Below are positions 51,168-59,647 of a DNA stretch of 64,000 nucleotides, piece after piece; positions within the stretch are counted from its first letter, which is position 1, and each line of letters starts with the position of its first letter. Below the pieces are notes generated by a model that worked only from the letters and a program-made list of their open reading frames with translations, made no database searches and was not told where the DNA came from. The stretch lies in the NCBI RefSeq assembly GCF_001824475.1, contig NZ_MHXN01000028.1, positions 111,569 through 175,568 of the forward strand, written 5' to 3'. The position numbers and the translations under genes are program-made. The stretch comes from Phenylobacterium sp. RIFCSPHIGHO2_01_FULL_69_31 (GTDB lineage: Bacteria > Pseudomonadota > Alphaproteobacteria > Caulobacterales > Caulobacteraceae).

Positions 51168-52382
51168 ATGCTCAAGGCTTTCACCCAGCACCCCGCCACG
51201 GTCGGGGAGAGCTATTTCGAGCACCTCGTGTCGGCCTGGGGTTTCGCGGCCACGATGGCCGTGGGCGCCATGGCCTGCCTGCTGCACGGCCTGTTCCCCT
51301 TTGCGTTCAAGACCTCGGGCAGCCGCCGCATCCGTGAGCTGCACGAACGCATGGTCACCCACCGGACCGCGCCGAAGCCGCCCTTGAAAGCGCCGGCCTG
51401 GCTGCCGGGGCTGGCGGTGGCCGCGCTGCTGACGGCGCTCGCGAGCTGGGCGGCGAGCGCCCTGCATCAGCCGGTGGCGCCGTTCGCCCTGGCGGCGGGA
51501 TTCCTGATCGCCGCGCCTCTGGCCGGTCGTCTGGACCTGACCCCGGGCCTTCAGCTCGCCGAGCGACCGCTGCTGCGGGCGGGCATCGCCCTCCTGGGCC
51601 TGCGCATCGTGTTGGGCGACTTCGCCCACCTGGGCGTCCAGACCCTGCTGCTGGTCCTCGGCTGCGTGGCTCTCACCCTGGCTCTGGGCTCGGTCATCGG
51701 CCGCCTGTTCGGCCTGCCCCGCGGCTTTTCCATGCTGTCGGCCAGCGCGACCGCCATCTGCGGCGCCTCTGCGGCCATGGCCGTCGCCAGCGTCCTGCCC
51801 AAGGGCGCCGAGACCGAGCGCCAGACCGGCTATGTGGTCGCGGTCGTCGCCACGCTCTCGACCCTGGCCATGCTGGCCTATCCGGCCCTGGCCCACCTGG
51901 CCGGCCTGCCGCCCGAGGCCGCGGCCGTCTTCCTGGGCGCCTCGATCCACGACGTGGCCCAGGTGGCGGGGGCCGGCTACTCCGTGTCGCCGGCGGTGGG
52001 CGACATGGCCGTCACCGTGAAGCTGGTGCGGGTGTCGCTGCTGGCCCTGGTGGTGGCGGCGGTGGCCTTCGCCATCGCCCGCGCCGCACGCGAGGCGGGC
52101 GGCGACCGCCGGGCGCTGGGCCACGCCGCCCTGCTGCCCGGCTTCGTGATCGCCTTCTTCGGCCTGGCGGCGCTGCGCAGCGCGGGCGCGGTGCCGGCCC
52201 AGGTGCTGCCGGCGGCGTCCTTCGCCTCCAACATGCTGATCGGCGCAGGCGTCGTGGCCGTGGGGGCCAAGACTTCCATCGCCGGCCTGCGCGAGATGGG
52301 CTGGCGCCCGCTGGCCGCCCTCGGCGTCCAGACCGCGCTTCTGTGCGGCCTGGCTTTCGGGGCGGCGCAGCTGGTCGGCTGA
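51168..52382 (+). CDS. DUF6356-YeiH fusion: YeiH/PSE-family (UPF0324) membrane transporter with N-terminal DUF6356 domain
   Basis: A 404-residue membrane protein. Residues 1-66 (FTQHPATVGESYFEHLVSAW, GFAATMAVGAMACLLHGLFP, SRRIRELHERMVTHR) form a complete DUF6356 protein, normally about 70 residues and free-standing. Residues from about 73 are a YeiH-type putative sulfate exporter with about ten helices: LDLTPGLQLAERPLLRAGIA, LLGLRIVL, ASATAICGASAAMAVAS, FLGASIHDVAQVAGAGYSVS. No stop or frame change separates the two. YeiH relatives export sulfate, sulfonates or similar anions. DUF6356 may contribute a membrane hairpin and a cytoplasmic clamp (inference). Confidence 0.85.
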   Translation: MLKAFTQHPATVGESYFEHLVSAWGFAATMAVGAMACLLHGLFPFAFKTSGSRRIRELHERMVTHRTAPKPPLKAPAWLPGLAVAALLTALASWAASALHQPVAPFALAAGFLIAAPLAGRLDLTPGLQLAERPLLRAGIALLGLRIVLGDFAHLGVQTLLLVLGCVALTLALGSVIGRLFGLPRGFSMLSASATAICGASAAMAVASVLPKGAETERQTGYVVAVVATLSTLAMLAYPALAHLAGLPPEAAAVFLGASIHDVAQVAGAGYSVSPAVGDMAVTVKLVRVSLLALVVAAVAFAIARAAREAGGDRRALGHAALLPGFVIAFFGLAALRSAGAVPAQVLPAASFASNMLIGAGVVAVGAKTSIAGLREMGWRPLAALGVQTALLCGLAFGAAQLVG

Positions 52383-52386
52383 GCCG

Positions 52387-54450
52387 CTACCAGATCTTCA
52401 CGCGCTGCTCGGGCGGCACGTACAGCTGGTCGCCCGGCTGGACGTTCCAGGCGTCGTACCAGCCGGGGATGTTCCGGATCGTGCCGTTGACGCGATAATA
52501 AGCCGGGGAGTGCGGGCCGGTGACCACCTGCTGGCGCAGCGCCTCGTCGCGGAACTTCTCCCGCCAGACCTGGGCCCAGCCGAGGAAGACCCGCTGGTCG
52601 CCGGTCAGGCCGTCGATCACCGGCGCGGGCTTGCCCTTCAGCGAGGCGCGGTAGGCGTCCAGGGCTAGGGAGAGTCCGCCCAGATCGCCGATGTTCTCGC
52701 CCATGGTCAGCCCGCCCTGCAGCCTGACCCCAGGCAGGGGCTCGAAGGCCGAGTACTGGGCGCCCAGCCGCTCCGCCTGCACCTTGAACTTGGCGTTGTC
52801 CTCGGCAGTCCACCAGTCGCGCAGCACGCCGTCGCCGTCGGACTTGCGGCCCTGGTCGTCGAAGCCGTGGCTGATCTCGTGGCCGATCACCCCGCCGATG
52901 CCGCCATAGTTGATAGCCGGGTCCGCATCTGGATCGAAGAACGGCGGCTGCAGGATCGCGGCCGGGAACACGATCTCGTTGTTGGCGAAGTTGTAGTAGG
53001 CGTTCACCGTCTGCGGAGTCATGCCCCACTCGGCCTTGTCCACCGGCCCGTTCAGCCGCGCGACCTGGCGGCGCCACGCGAAAGCGCCGGCCCGCTCGAC
53101 GTTGCCGTAGAGGTCATCAGGCTTCAGCTCCAGCTTGGCGTAGTCGCGCCAGGTGGCCGGGTAGGCGATCTTGACCGTGAACTTCGCCAGCTTCTCCAGC
53201 GCCCGCTGCTTGGTCTCCGGACCCATCCAGTCCAGTTTCTCGATCCGCGCACGCAGGGCCGTGCGGACATCGCCCACGAGGGCGTCCATCTTCGCCTTAG
53301 ATTCCGGCGGGAAATAGCGGGCCACATAGACCCGGCCGACCGACTCGCCGATGGCGCCGTCCATGAAGCTCGCCGCCCGTTTCCAGCGCGCCTGCTGCTC
53401 GGGCTGGCCGGCCAGCTCCTTCAGCCGGAAGGCGTAGTTGGCGTCCACGAAGCGCTTGGACAGGTACGGCGCGGCGTTGTCGGCCAGGTGGAAGGCCTGC
53501 CAGGCCTTCAGCGTCTCCAGCGGCGTGTCGGCATACACCCTGGCGAACTTGGGGAAGGCGGTGTTGGTGGTCACCACGATCCGTTCCACCGCGGGCAGGC
53601 CGCTCCCGGCCAGGTAGCGGTTCCAGTCGAAGCCCGGCGTGTACGCCGCCAGCTCGGCCGGGGTCATGGGGTTGTAGGTCTTGTCGCGGTCGCGCCGCTC
53701 CACCCGCGTCCAGCTCGCCTCGGCCAGCTGGGTTTCGAAGGCCACGATCGCCTTGGCGTTCTCGGCCGGCTTGTCCCAGCCGATCATGGTCAGGAGCTGG
53801 GCGACATAGGCCTCGTACTTGGCCTTCTTCTCCGCGAAGCTGGGCTGCAGATAGTAGTCCCGGTCGGGCAGGCCCAGGCCGCCGGTCCCCGTCAGAACCG
53901 CGTAGCGGGTCGGGGCCTTCGCATCGATAGAGATGAAGACGGGCAGGATCGAGGTGAAGCCGCTGAGGTTGGACTTGCCCATCAGGGCGGTGAAGTCGTC
54001 CTTGGTCTGGACCTTGCGGATCTCGGCCAGTTCCGGGGCCAGGGGCTTGGCGTCCAGCGCCTCGACAGCCGCCTCGTCCATGAAGGCGCGATAGCCGGCG
54101 GCGATCTTGGCCGCGTCGGGATCGGCCAGCCGGCCCGCCGCGGCGTCCTCGAGGATCGCGTGCATCCGGTTTTCCGAGAGCTCGCGCAGCTTGTTGAAAT
54201 TGCCGTAGCGGACCCGGTCCGCGGGGATCTCGGTGCGCTCGGCCCACTTGCCGTTCGCGAACTTGAAGAAGTCGTCGCCCGGCTTGACGCTGCGGTCCAT
54301 GCCGGAAAGGTCGAAGCCCCAGGTTCCGTACCTCGGCGAGGCCAGCGAGGGGGGCTCGGGCGCGTCGGCGCTCCACGCCGGCGCGGCGGCGAACGCCAGC
54401 GCCGCGGCCGCGCCGGCCGACAGCAGAATCTTGCGCAGTTCGGAAATCAT
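52387..54450 (-). CDS. M13-family zinc metallopeptidase (PepO/neprilysin type), exported
   Basis: A 687-residue neprilysin-like endopeptidase. The signal is MISELRKILLSAGAAAALAF, then AAAPAWSA. M13 hallmarks are VKPGDDFFKFANGKWAERTE, the substrate-binding VNAYYNFANNEIVFPAAILQ, zinc motif GGVIGHEISHGFDDQGRKSD (HExxH), the third ligand Glu in TMGENIGDLGGLSLALDAYR and the C-terminal YRVNGTIRNIPGWYDAWNVQ. Size and motif order are normal. It cleaves peptides in the periplasm. It converges on the YeiH fusion with a 4-base gap. Confidence 0.95.
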   Translation of the reverse strand: MISELRKILLSAGAAAALAFAAAPAWSADAPEPPSLASPRYGTWGFDLSGMDRSVKPGDDFFKFANGKWAERTEIPADRVRYGNFNKLRELSENRMHAILEDAAAGRLADPDAAKIAAGYRAFMDEAAVEALDAKPLAPELAEIRKVQTKDDFTALMGKSNLSGFTSILPVFISIDAKAPTRYAVLTGTGGLGLPDRDYYLQPSFAEKKAKYEAYVAQLLTMIGWDKPAENAKAIVAFETQLAEASWTRVERRDRDKTYNPMTPAELAAYTPGFDWNRYLAGSGLPAVERIVVTTNTAFPKFARVYADTPLETLKAWQAFHLADNAAPYLSKRFVDANYAFRLKELAGQPEQQARWKRAASFMDGAIGESVGRVYVARYFPPESKAKMDALVGDVRTALRARIEKLDWMGPETKQRALEKLAKFTVKIAYPATWRDYAKLELKPDDLYGNVERAGAFAWRRQVARLNGPVDKAEWGMTPQTVNAYYNFANNEIVFPAAILQPPFFDPDADPAINYGGIGGVIGHEISHGFDDQGRKSDGDGVLRDWWTAEDNAKFKVQAERLGAQYSAFEPLPGVRLQGGLTMGENIGDLGGLSLALDAYRASLKGKPAPVIDGLTGDQRVFLGWAQVWREKFRDEALRQQVVTGPHSPAYYRVNGTIRNIPGWYDAWNVQPGDQLYVPPEQRVKIW

Positions 54451-54581
54451 CGGTCTCTTCTCGATCAGCCAGGCCGCGCTTCCAGGTCGGAACCGTCGGC
54501 GACGCCGAGAAAAGGGGGAAAACCGCTCCCGCGCAATGGCCCGCGCGACGAGGCCAGCCGCTGCGGCGAGGAACGCGGCCC

Positions 54582-55289
54582 TCAGGTCCCGAGCAGCCGG
54601 TGGTAGTGGTTGCGGATCACCCCGTAGCACTCGCACGCCAGGGCCTGCAGGCCGGCGCGGTCCATGATGTCCACCACGCCGCGGCGGTAGCGGATCAGGC
54701 CCTTGTCCTGCAGCGAGCGGGCGACGGCCGTCACGGTCGTGCGCTGCACGCCCAGCATGTCCGCCAGGAACTCCTGCGTCAGGGCGATGGTGTCGGTGGA
54801 GATCCTGTCGTGGCAGGTGAGCAGCCACCGGCAGAACCTCGCCTCGACCGAATGCAGCGCATTGCACGCCACCGACTGGATCGCGTGGCCGTACAGCGCC
54901 TCTCCGTGCCGGTCGACCAGGTCCCGTAAAGCGGGGCTCCTCTCCCAGGCTTCGTGCAGGCGCTCGGCGCCGATGCGGGCGGCGCGCAGCGGGGTCTGGA
55001 CGATCGCGCGGCTCAGCGACTGGCGGGGCGCCACGGCGGCCATCAGGCCCAGTGCGCCCTCGGGCCCGATGGTCGAGCTCTCGATGGCCGCCCCGTTCTC
55101 CATCAGGGTCATCAGCGAGATGACCCCGTCGTGCGGGAAGTAGACGTGGTCGATCGCGTCGCCGGGGTCGTAGAGCAGCCGGCCGCGCTCCAATTCGACC
55201 TGGATCAGGTGGGGGGCCAAGAACGCGTGGTCGCCAGTCGGAAGTGCGTCGAGCAGGCTGTTCTGTGCCAGGGGGACGGGCCTCTGCAT
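54582..55289 (-). CDS. Crp/Fnr-family transcriptional regulator
   Basis: A 235-residue regulator. The cNMP-binding-like barrel (about residues 10-125) includes LERGRLLYDPGDAIDHVYFP, HDGVISLMTLMENGAAIESS and TIGPEGALGLMAAVAPRQSL. The winged HTH (about 160-215) is ALTQEFLADMLGVQRTTVTA, VARSLQDKGLIRYRRGVVDI. There is no Cys cluster for an Fe-S centre and no obvious cAMP arginine motif, so the ligand is unknown. In caulobacters such proteins are often envelope- or nitrosative-stress regulators (inference). The start could also be GTG 55313. It lies upstream of the M13 gene on the same strand. Confidence 0.85.
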   Translation of the reverse strand: MQRPVPLAQNSLLDALPTGDHAFLAPHLIQVELERGRLLYDPGDAIDHVYFPHDGVISLMTLMENGAAIESSTIGPEGALGLMAAVAPRQSLSRAIVQTPLRAARIGAERLHEAWERSPALRDLVDRHGEALYGHAIQSVACNALHSVEARFCRWLLTCHDRISTDTIALTQEFLADMLGVQRTTVTAVARSLQDKGLIRYRRGVVDIMDRAGLQALACECYGVIRNHYHRLLGT

Positions 55290-55519
55290 CGGGGACTCGA
55301 AACGCCGTTCCACGGCTTGGGTTTCAAGTTACCGGTGCGCGAGACGCCGCACTGTCGAGTACGCGACACTCAAGCTTGACCAAGCCTGAATTCAGGCAAA
55401 ATCGTGTCGAGCATTCTTAACATTCGAGAATTTCGCCCACTTCTGGCGTCGGATAGCCGACGTAAGGCGGCGTTTTGGCAACGGCTGGCCGCCGAAGCCT
55501 CGAATCAGTCCGTTGCGAA

Positions 55520-55550
55520 GACGCGCGGCCGCAACTCCTGGCCGCGCGTC
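55520..55550 (-). terminator. Hairpin after the flavin-binding stress-protein gene
   Basis: GACGCGCGGCC is paired with GGCCGCGCGTC around a nine-base loop, immediately downstream of the stop at 55559. The T-run is short (TTCG), so efficiency is uncertain. Confidence 0.5.
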
Positions 55551-55558
55551 TCGCCGTC

Positions 55559-56050
55559 TTAGTGGAAGTTCAGGTCGCGGCGCTCGCCCACGTCGGGCGT
55601 GCTGCCGGTGGTGTTGGCCTTGGCCACCTCGAAGGCGTACTTCAGCAGGCCGCCATCGGTGATCCAGACCGCGGCCTCGGTGACGTCCAGGCGCAGCAGG
55701 GTCAGGGCCGGGTCGTCCTTGCCCTCGGGGTACCAGGCCGCCACGTGGGCGTTCCAGTAGCGGTCGATACGCTCGCGGTCGTGCGCCAGCGTCAGGCGCC
55801 CGTCGATGCAGGCCTGCAGCTTGCGGTCGAGGAAGATGAAAGCGGCCTCCGCCCCCGCGCCGCCGGCCAGGCTCTGGGCCAGGTCGGTGTCGTTGCGCGT
55901 GAAGAACCACAGGGTGTTGGTGTCCTTCTCCACGAAGGCGGTCATCGGCTGGAAGTGATGGTTGTCGTGGGTCAGGCCGAGCATGCCGGTGTGCTCGTCG
56001 TCGACGGCCTTCCACAGGCGGTCGCGGACTTCGGTGTTGCTGAGGGTCAT
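55559..56050 (-). CDS. Pyridoxamine 5'-phosphate oxidase-like general stress protein
   Basis: A 163-residue split-barrel flavin-binding protein of the 'general stress protein 26' group. It has DRLWKAVDDEHTGMLGLTHD, HHFQPMTAFVEKDTNTLWFF, TRNDTDLAQSLAGGAGAEAA, FIFLDRKLQACIDGRLTLAH and DPALTLLRLDVTEAAVWITD. Such proteins bind FMN/FAD and accumulate in stationary phase or after stress. The enzymatic role is not established. Single gene with a strong hairpin after its stop. Confidence 0.88.
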   Translation of the reverse strand: MTLSNTEVRDRLWKAVDDEHTGMLGLTHDNHHFQPMTAFVEKDTNTLWFFTRNDTDLAQSLAGGAGAEAAFIFLDRKLQACIDGRLTLAHDRERIDRYWNAHVAAWYPEGKDDPALTLLRLDVTEAAVWITDGGLLKYAFEVAKANTTGSTPDVGERRDLNFH

Positions 56051-56126
56051 GGCGCTCTCCGGGGATGTCTAAGGGGCGCACCCCAAACCCCCGGAGGGCG
56101 GCCCCGTTCCGTCGGCCGCCCGACGG

Positions 56127-57755
56127 TCAGGGCTTCCGGTGGACGATCTTGCCGTCCACGACGGTCAGCACGGCGTGGCCTTTTGGAATCTCCGCCTCCG
56201 GCGCGGTCATCAGGTCGACGGAAAAGGCGGTCAGGTCGGCGCGCTTGCCCACCTCGATGGTCCCCAGTTCGGCCTCCGCGAACCGGGCGTACGCCGCGGC
56301 CGAGGTGAACAGCTTCAGCGCCTCGGCCCGGCTCAGCGCCTCCTGCGGCCGCCAGTCCGGCCCGGAGAACCCGGAGAGGTCCTTGCGCGCCACGGCGGCA
56401 TAGAACTCGATCAGCGGGTCGCCCCGCTCGACGGGCGCGTCCGATCCGCCCACCACCACGGCCCCCGCCTTCATGAGGCTCTCCCACGCATAGGCGCCCG
56501 CCAGCCGGTCCGGACCCAGCCGAGCCGGCGCGAAGTGCAGGTCGCCGATGGCGTGGCTGGGCTGCATGGAGGCGATCACCTTCAGCTTCGCGAACCGCGG
56601 GATGTCGGCCGGCCGCACGATCTGCGAATGCTCGATCCGCCAGCGCCGGTCCGACGCCGCCTGTTCGGCCATCAGGTCCAGGACGTTGGCGTTGCCGCGG
56701 TCGCCGATGGCGTGCGCCGCGACCTGGATCCCGGCGGCCTTCGCCTGGGCCATGGCCTTGCGCATCGTCTCCGGCGGCGTGCGCACCAGGCCGGTCGTGC
56801 CGGGGGCGTCGGCATAGGGCTCGAACAGGGCGGCCCCGCGCGAGCCCAGGGCGCCGTCCTCGTAGAGCTTGATGGCCCGCGTCACGATCCGCCCGTCCGG
56901 CGTCGCCCGCGGCCCGCCGGCGAACAGCGGCCCCGCCTGCTCGGCGTCGACGGCGTTGTAGACCCGCAGCGGCGTGCGGCCCTCGGCGTTCATGGCCTCC
57001 AGCAGGCCTACGTCGTCCCAGTCCACGCTCATGGCGTGGATGCCGGTCCAGCCATAGGCGGCCTCGACCTGAAACGCCGCATCGAATGCGGCCCGCCGGT
57101 CGGCCTCGGTTGGCGGCGCCTGCAGCTTGCGGACAAGGGCCATGGCGTTGTCCACCAGCATGCCGGTGAGCTTGCCGTCCGGCCCCTTCAGGATCTCGCC
57201 GCCCGCAGGGACCGCCGTCGTCTCGTCGATGCCGGCCGCCTTCAGCGCGGCGGTATTGGCCACCAGGGCGTGGCCGTCGGCGCGGACCAGCAGCACCGGG
57301 CGGTCCGGCGCGATGGGGTCGAGGTCGCCCCGGTTCAGGAACCGCCCCTCGGGCCAGCCGGTCTCGATCCAGCCGCGCCCCCACACCGGCCCGGAGGGTC
57401 GGCGCTCGGCCAGGTAGGCCTTGACCCGACCCACGGCCTCGGCCGCGGACTTTGCCCCTTCCAGGTTCAGCGACAGCTCCCGCTCGCCGATACCGCGCAG
57501 GTGGGCATGGGCGTCGGTGAAGCCGGGAAACAGCGCCGCGCCCTTCAGGTCGATGCTCTCGGTGCCCGGATTGAGCTTCAGCCGCACGGTATCCGGCGAG
57601 CCGACGAAGGCGATCCGGCCGTCCTGGACCACGACCACCTCGGCGGTCGGGCGCTCGGCGACCCCGGTGTAGATCGGCCCGCCCGAGATCCAGAGGTTCT
57701 GGGCGGCGACGGGGGTGGCCGCGACGGCGGCGGCGCAGGCGAGGGCGAGCTTCAT
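56127..57755 (-). CDS. Exported amidohydrolase, YtcJ-like
   Basis: A 542-residue amidohydrolase family 3 enzyme with signal peptide (MKLALACAAAVAATPVAAQN). ISGGPIYTGVAERPTAEVVV, VQDGRIAFVG, metal HxH in GAALFPGFTDAHAHLRGIGE, WGRGWIETGWPEGRFLNRGD, LVRADGHALVANTAALKAAG and VVVGGSDAPVERGDPLIEF are the YtcJ pattern. Members hydrolyse amide or formamide bonds, and the substrate is unknown. It sits 76 bases downstream of a small helical protein gene on the same strand. It is distinct from the cytoplasmic paralogue at 49243. Confidence 0.92.
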   Translation of the reverse strand: MKLALACAAAVAATPVAAQNLWISGGPIYTGVAERPTAEVVVVQDGRIAFVGSPDTVRLKLNPGTESIDLKGAALFPGFTDAHAHLRGIGERELSLNLEGAKSAAEAVGRVKAYLAERRPSGPVWGRGWIETGWPEGRFLNRGDLDPIAPDRPVLLVRADGHALVANTAALKAAGIDETTAVPAGGEILKGPDGKLTGMLVDNAMALVRKLQAPPTEADRRAAFDAAFQVEAAYGWTGIHAMSVDWDDVGLLEAMNAEGRTPLRVYNAVDAEQAGPLFAGGPRATPDGRIVTRAIKLYEDGALGSRGAALFEPYADAPGTTGLVRTPPETMRKAMAQAKAAGIQVAAHAIGDRGNANVLDLMAEQAASDRRWRIEHSQIVRPADIPRFAKLKVIASMQPSHAIGDLHFAPARLGPDRLAGAYAWESLMKAGAVVVGGSDAPVERGDPLIEFYAAVARKDLSGFSGPDWRPQEALSRAEALKLFTSAAAYARFAEAELGTIEVGKRADLTAFSVDLMTAPEAEIPKGHAVLTVVDGKIVHRKP

Positions 57756-57812
57756 GCGGCGAAGCTAGCGGCCGATCTCCGCCAGAGCCAGCCGGGACCC
57801 GCGCCCCGGCCG

Positions 57813-57986
57813 CTAATGCTCCTCTCCGCCCAGGGCGTGATCATAGATCGCCTTGGCGGTGCCCGCGATCGTGCCGGCCGCCGTGTGCAGGGCGGTCTGC
57901 CCTACCAGGGTCTCCGCCTGTTGCGAGAGCGCGAACAGCTCCTCGGCCATCGCCGCCAGCTTCAGATAGACGTCGCGGTCGTTCAT
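57813..57986 (-). CDS. Small helical hypothetical protein
   Basis: A 57-residue protein: MNDRDVYLKLAAMAEELFAL, SQQAETLVGQTALHTAAGTI, AGTAKAIYDHALGGEEH. It is predicted to be all helix with heptad-like Leu/Ala spacing. There is no signal peptide or Cys. A GGTGGG ribosome site precedes ATG 57986. It is probably co-transcribed with the amidohydrolase. It lies divergent from a degenerate histidine-kinase gene, 62 bases away. No family recognised. Confidence 0.55.
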   Translation of the reverse strand: MNDRDVYLKLAAMAEELFALSQQAETLVGQTALHTAAGTIAGTAKAIYDHALGGEEH

Positions 57987-58048
57987 GGCCCACCTTTGTG
58001 TCTGTCCGGTCAAGCATGCCGGGCGGGGTTGTGCTAGAGCCCCGGCCC

Positions 58049-59056
58049 ATGTTCGGCCTCTTCCAGCGCCTGCTTCCGCGCGATCACGTCCTTATGCCGT
58101 GGCTCCTGACCGCCGGGCTCGTGGCCCTGGCGTTCTTCATCCGCCTGCCCTTGCAGCCCGTCCTCGGCGGCGGCCTGGCCTATTCGGCCTTCTACCCCGC
58201 CGTGATCCTCTCGGCCTACGCGTTCGGCCGCGCGCCCGCCATCGCGGCGGCGCTGGTTTCGGCGTCCCTGGCCTTCTGGTGCTTCGTCGAGCCCGTCTAT
58301 GCGTGGAAGGCCACGCCCACGATCTTCGCCGCCTTCGGCTTCTTCACCGCCACCTGCGCGGTCGCCATCGTGGTGATCACCGGCCTGACCGGCGCGCTCA
58401 AGGACGTCTCGCACCAGCTGGGCCGCGCCCGTGCGGTGGCCGATGGTCACGCCGGCCTGTTCCGCGAGCTGAACGAACGCATGAGCCATCACATGCGGCT
58501 GGTCGCCGGCGTCCTGGCGCTGCAGGCCAAGGGCGAGCCCGAGCCCCAGGTGGCCGACGGTCTGCGCCGCGCCATGGAGCGCACACTGCTGATCTCCCGC
58601 GTCCATCGCGAGCTCGGTGGGCGCGTGGAGGGGCCGGTGGACTTCGACGCCTTCGCCGCCGCCCTGGCCCGGGCCATCTGCATCGCGCACAACGCGCCGC
58701 CCGAGCGCGTCATCGTCGAGGCTTCAGGCCTCGAGCTTGGCGTGGAGGAAGCGACGTCCCTGGGCGTGGCCCTGGCCGAATGCCTGGGCGCCCTGTTCGA
58801 CACGGGCGTCAAGGAACCGCTCAAGATCCGCTTCGACGTCCAGGGCCGCCGCGCGGAAGTCGCGATCACGGAAACCGGGCAGGGTGTGGATGGAGCTCTT
58901 GTGTCGGTCACCAGCGGCTATCTGCTGCGCGCCATGACCGAGCAACTGGGCGCGGCGGTGGCCCTGCGCGCCGACGCCGGCGGCTCGGCGCTGGTGCTTT
59001 CGATGCCGCGGCCGAGGGCGGCCGAGACGGCCGTCCAGCCTTCGACCCTGCACTGA
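58049..59056 (+). CDS. Membrane sensor with DUF4118-like domain and degenerate histidine-kinase module
   Basis: A 335-residue protein. Three to four membrane helices at residues 15-115 (PWLLTAGLVALAFFIRLPLQ, FYPAVILSAYAFGRAPAIAA, FFTATCAVAIVVITGLTGA) resemble the DUF4118 sensor. The dimerisation/phospho-acceptor helix is LNERMSHHMRLVAGVLALQA (His147/148). The ATPase part is eroded. Where an N-box Asn is expected it reads LGVALAECLGALFDTG, and the DxG motif is ITETGQGVDG. GYLLRAMTEQLGAAVALRAD is the C-terminal remnant. It may act as a phosphotransfer or dominant-negative partner rather than a kinase (inference). Confidence 0.75.
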   Translation: MFGLFQRLLPRDHVLMPWLLTAGLVALAFFIRLPLQPVLGGGLAYSAFYPAVILSAYAFGRAPAIAAALVSASLAFWCFVEPVYAWKATPTIFAAFGFFTATCAVAIVVITGLTGALKDVSHQLGRARAVADGHAGLFRELNERMSHHMRLVAGVLALQAKGEPEPQVADGLRRAMERTLLISRVHRELGGRVEGPVDFDAFAAALARAICIAHNAPPERVIVEASGLELGVEEATSLGVALAECLGALFDTGVKEPLKIRFDVQGRRAEVAITETGQGVDGALVSVTSGYLLRAMTEQLGAAVALRADAGGSALVLSMPRPRAAETAVQPSTLH

Positions 59057-59068
59057 GCCGGCACGGGC

Positions 59069-59092
59069 CGGGGGAAGGTCGCCCTTCCCCCG
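59069..59092. terminator. Bidirectional hairpin between convergent genes
   Basis: CGGGGGAAGG, four-base loop, CCTTCCCCCG, between the stops at 59056 (+) and 59100 (-). The position and perfect 10-bp stem fit a shared terminator. No long T-run. Confidence 0.55.
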
Positions 59093-59099
59093 CCGCTTC

Positions 59100-59633
59100 C
59101 TAGTAGGCGTTCAGCAGCACGTCGGCGATCAGCCCGGTGGCCAGCGCCATCAGGACGAAGTTGCCGTCGGCATAGACCCAGCGATAGCCGCGCGGGGCGG
59201 GGCGCAGGCCGTAATAGTAGGGATCCTGCACGTAGTAGGTCCGGTAGACCCGCGGCACATAGGCGCCGCGCCGCCAGGTGTAGCCGCGCACGACGGGGTG
59301 ATAGCCATAGCCCGGCGCATACCAGTAGCCGGGCCGCGCGCCGCGGTAGCCGCGCCATTCGGACCGGTTGCGCCAGGTCTCGGCCCGGGCGCGGTTATAG
59401 CGGACCTCGGCCTGGCTGCGGCGCACCTCGGCCCGGTCGCGGGCCAGTTCGCGCTGCTCGCGCGGGGTGATCACGCCGTCCCGGCGGGCGTCGCGGCGAT
59501 CTTCTTTCAGCTCGCGGCGATCCTCGCGCAGTTCGCGTCGGTCCTCGCGGCGCTCCGGCCCCGGCTGGGCGGAGGCGGCGATCGGCGCGGCGGCGGTCGC
59601 CAGGGCCACCGCGGCGTACAACAGGTGCTTCAT
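59100..59633 (-). CDS. RcnB-like exported protein with basic/acidic repeat
   Basis: A 177-residue periplasmic protein. The signal is [20 protein letters not shown], then SAQ. Residues about 27-55 are repeats of the form R-E/K-D-R-R-E/D-L/A ([20 protein letters not shown]). The C-terminal part is aromatic: [60 protein letters not shown], ending [18 protein letters not shown]. This order (charged helix, YxPxxG region, hydrophobic end) is that of RcnB-family proteins, linked to nickel/cobalt homeostasis in E. coli. The role here is unproven. It ends near a sensor kinase gene on the same strand. Confidence 0.8.
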   Translation of the reverse strand: MKHLLYAAVALATAAAPIAASAQPGPERREDRRELREDRRELKEDRRDARRDGVITPREQRELARDRAEVRRSQAEVRYNRARAETWRNRSEWRGYRGARPGYWYAPGYGYHPVVRGYTWRRGAYVPRVYRTYYVQDPYYYGLRPAPRGYRWVYADGNFVLMALATGLIADVLLNAY

Positions 59634-59647
59634 GACGGATTCCTCGG

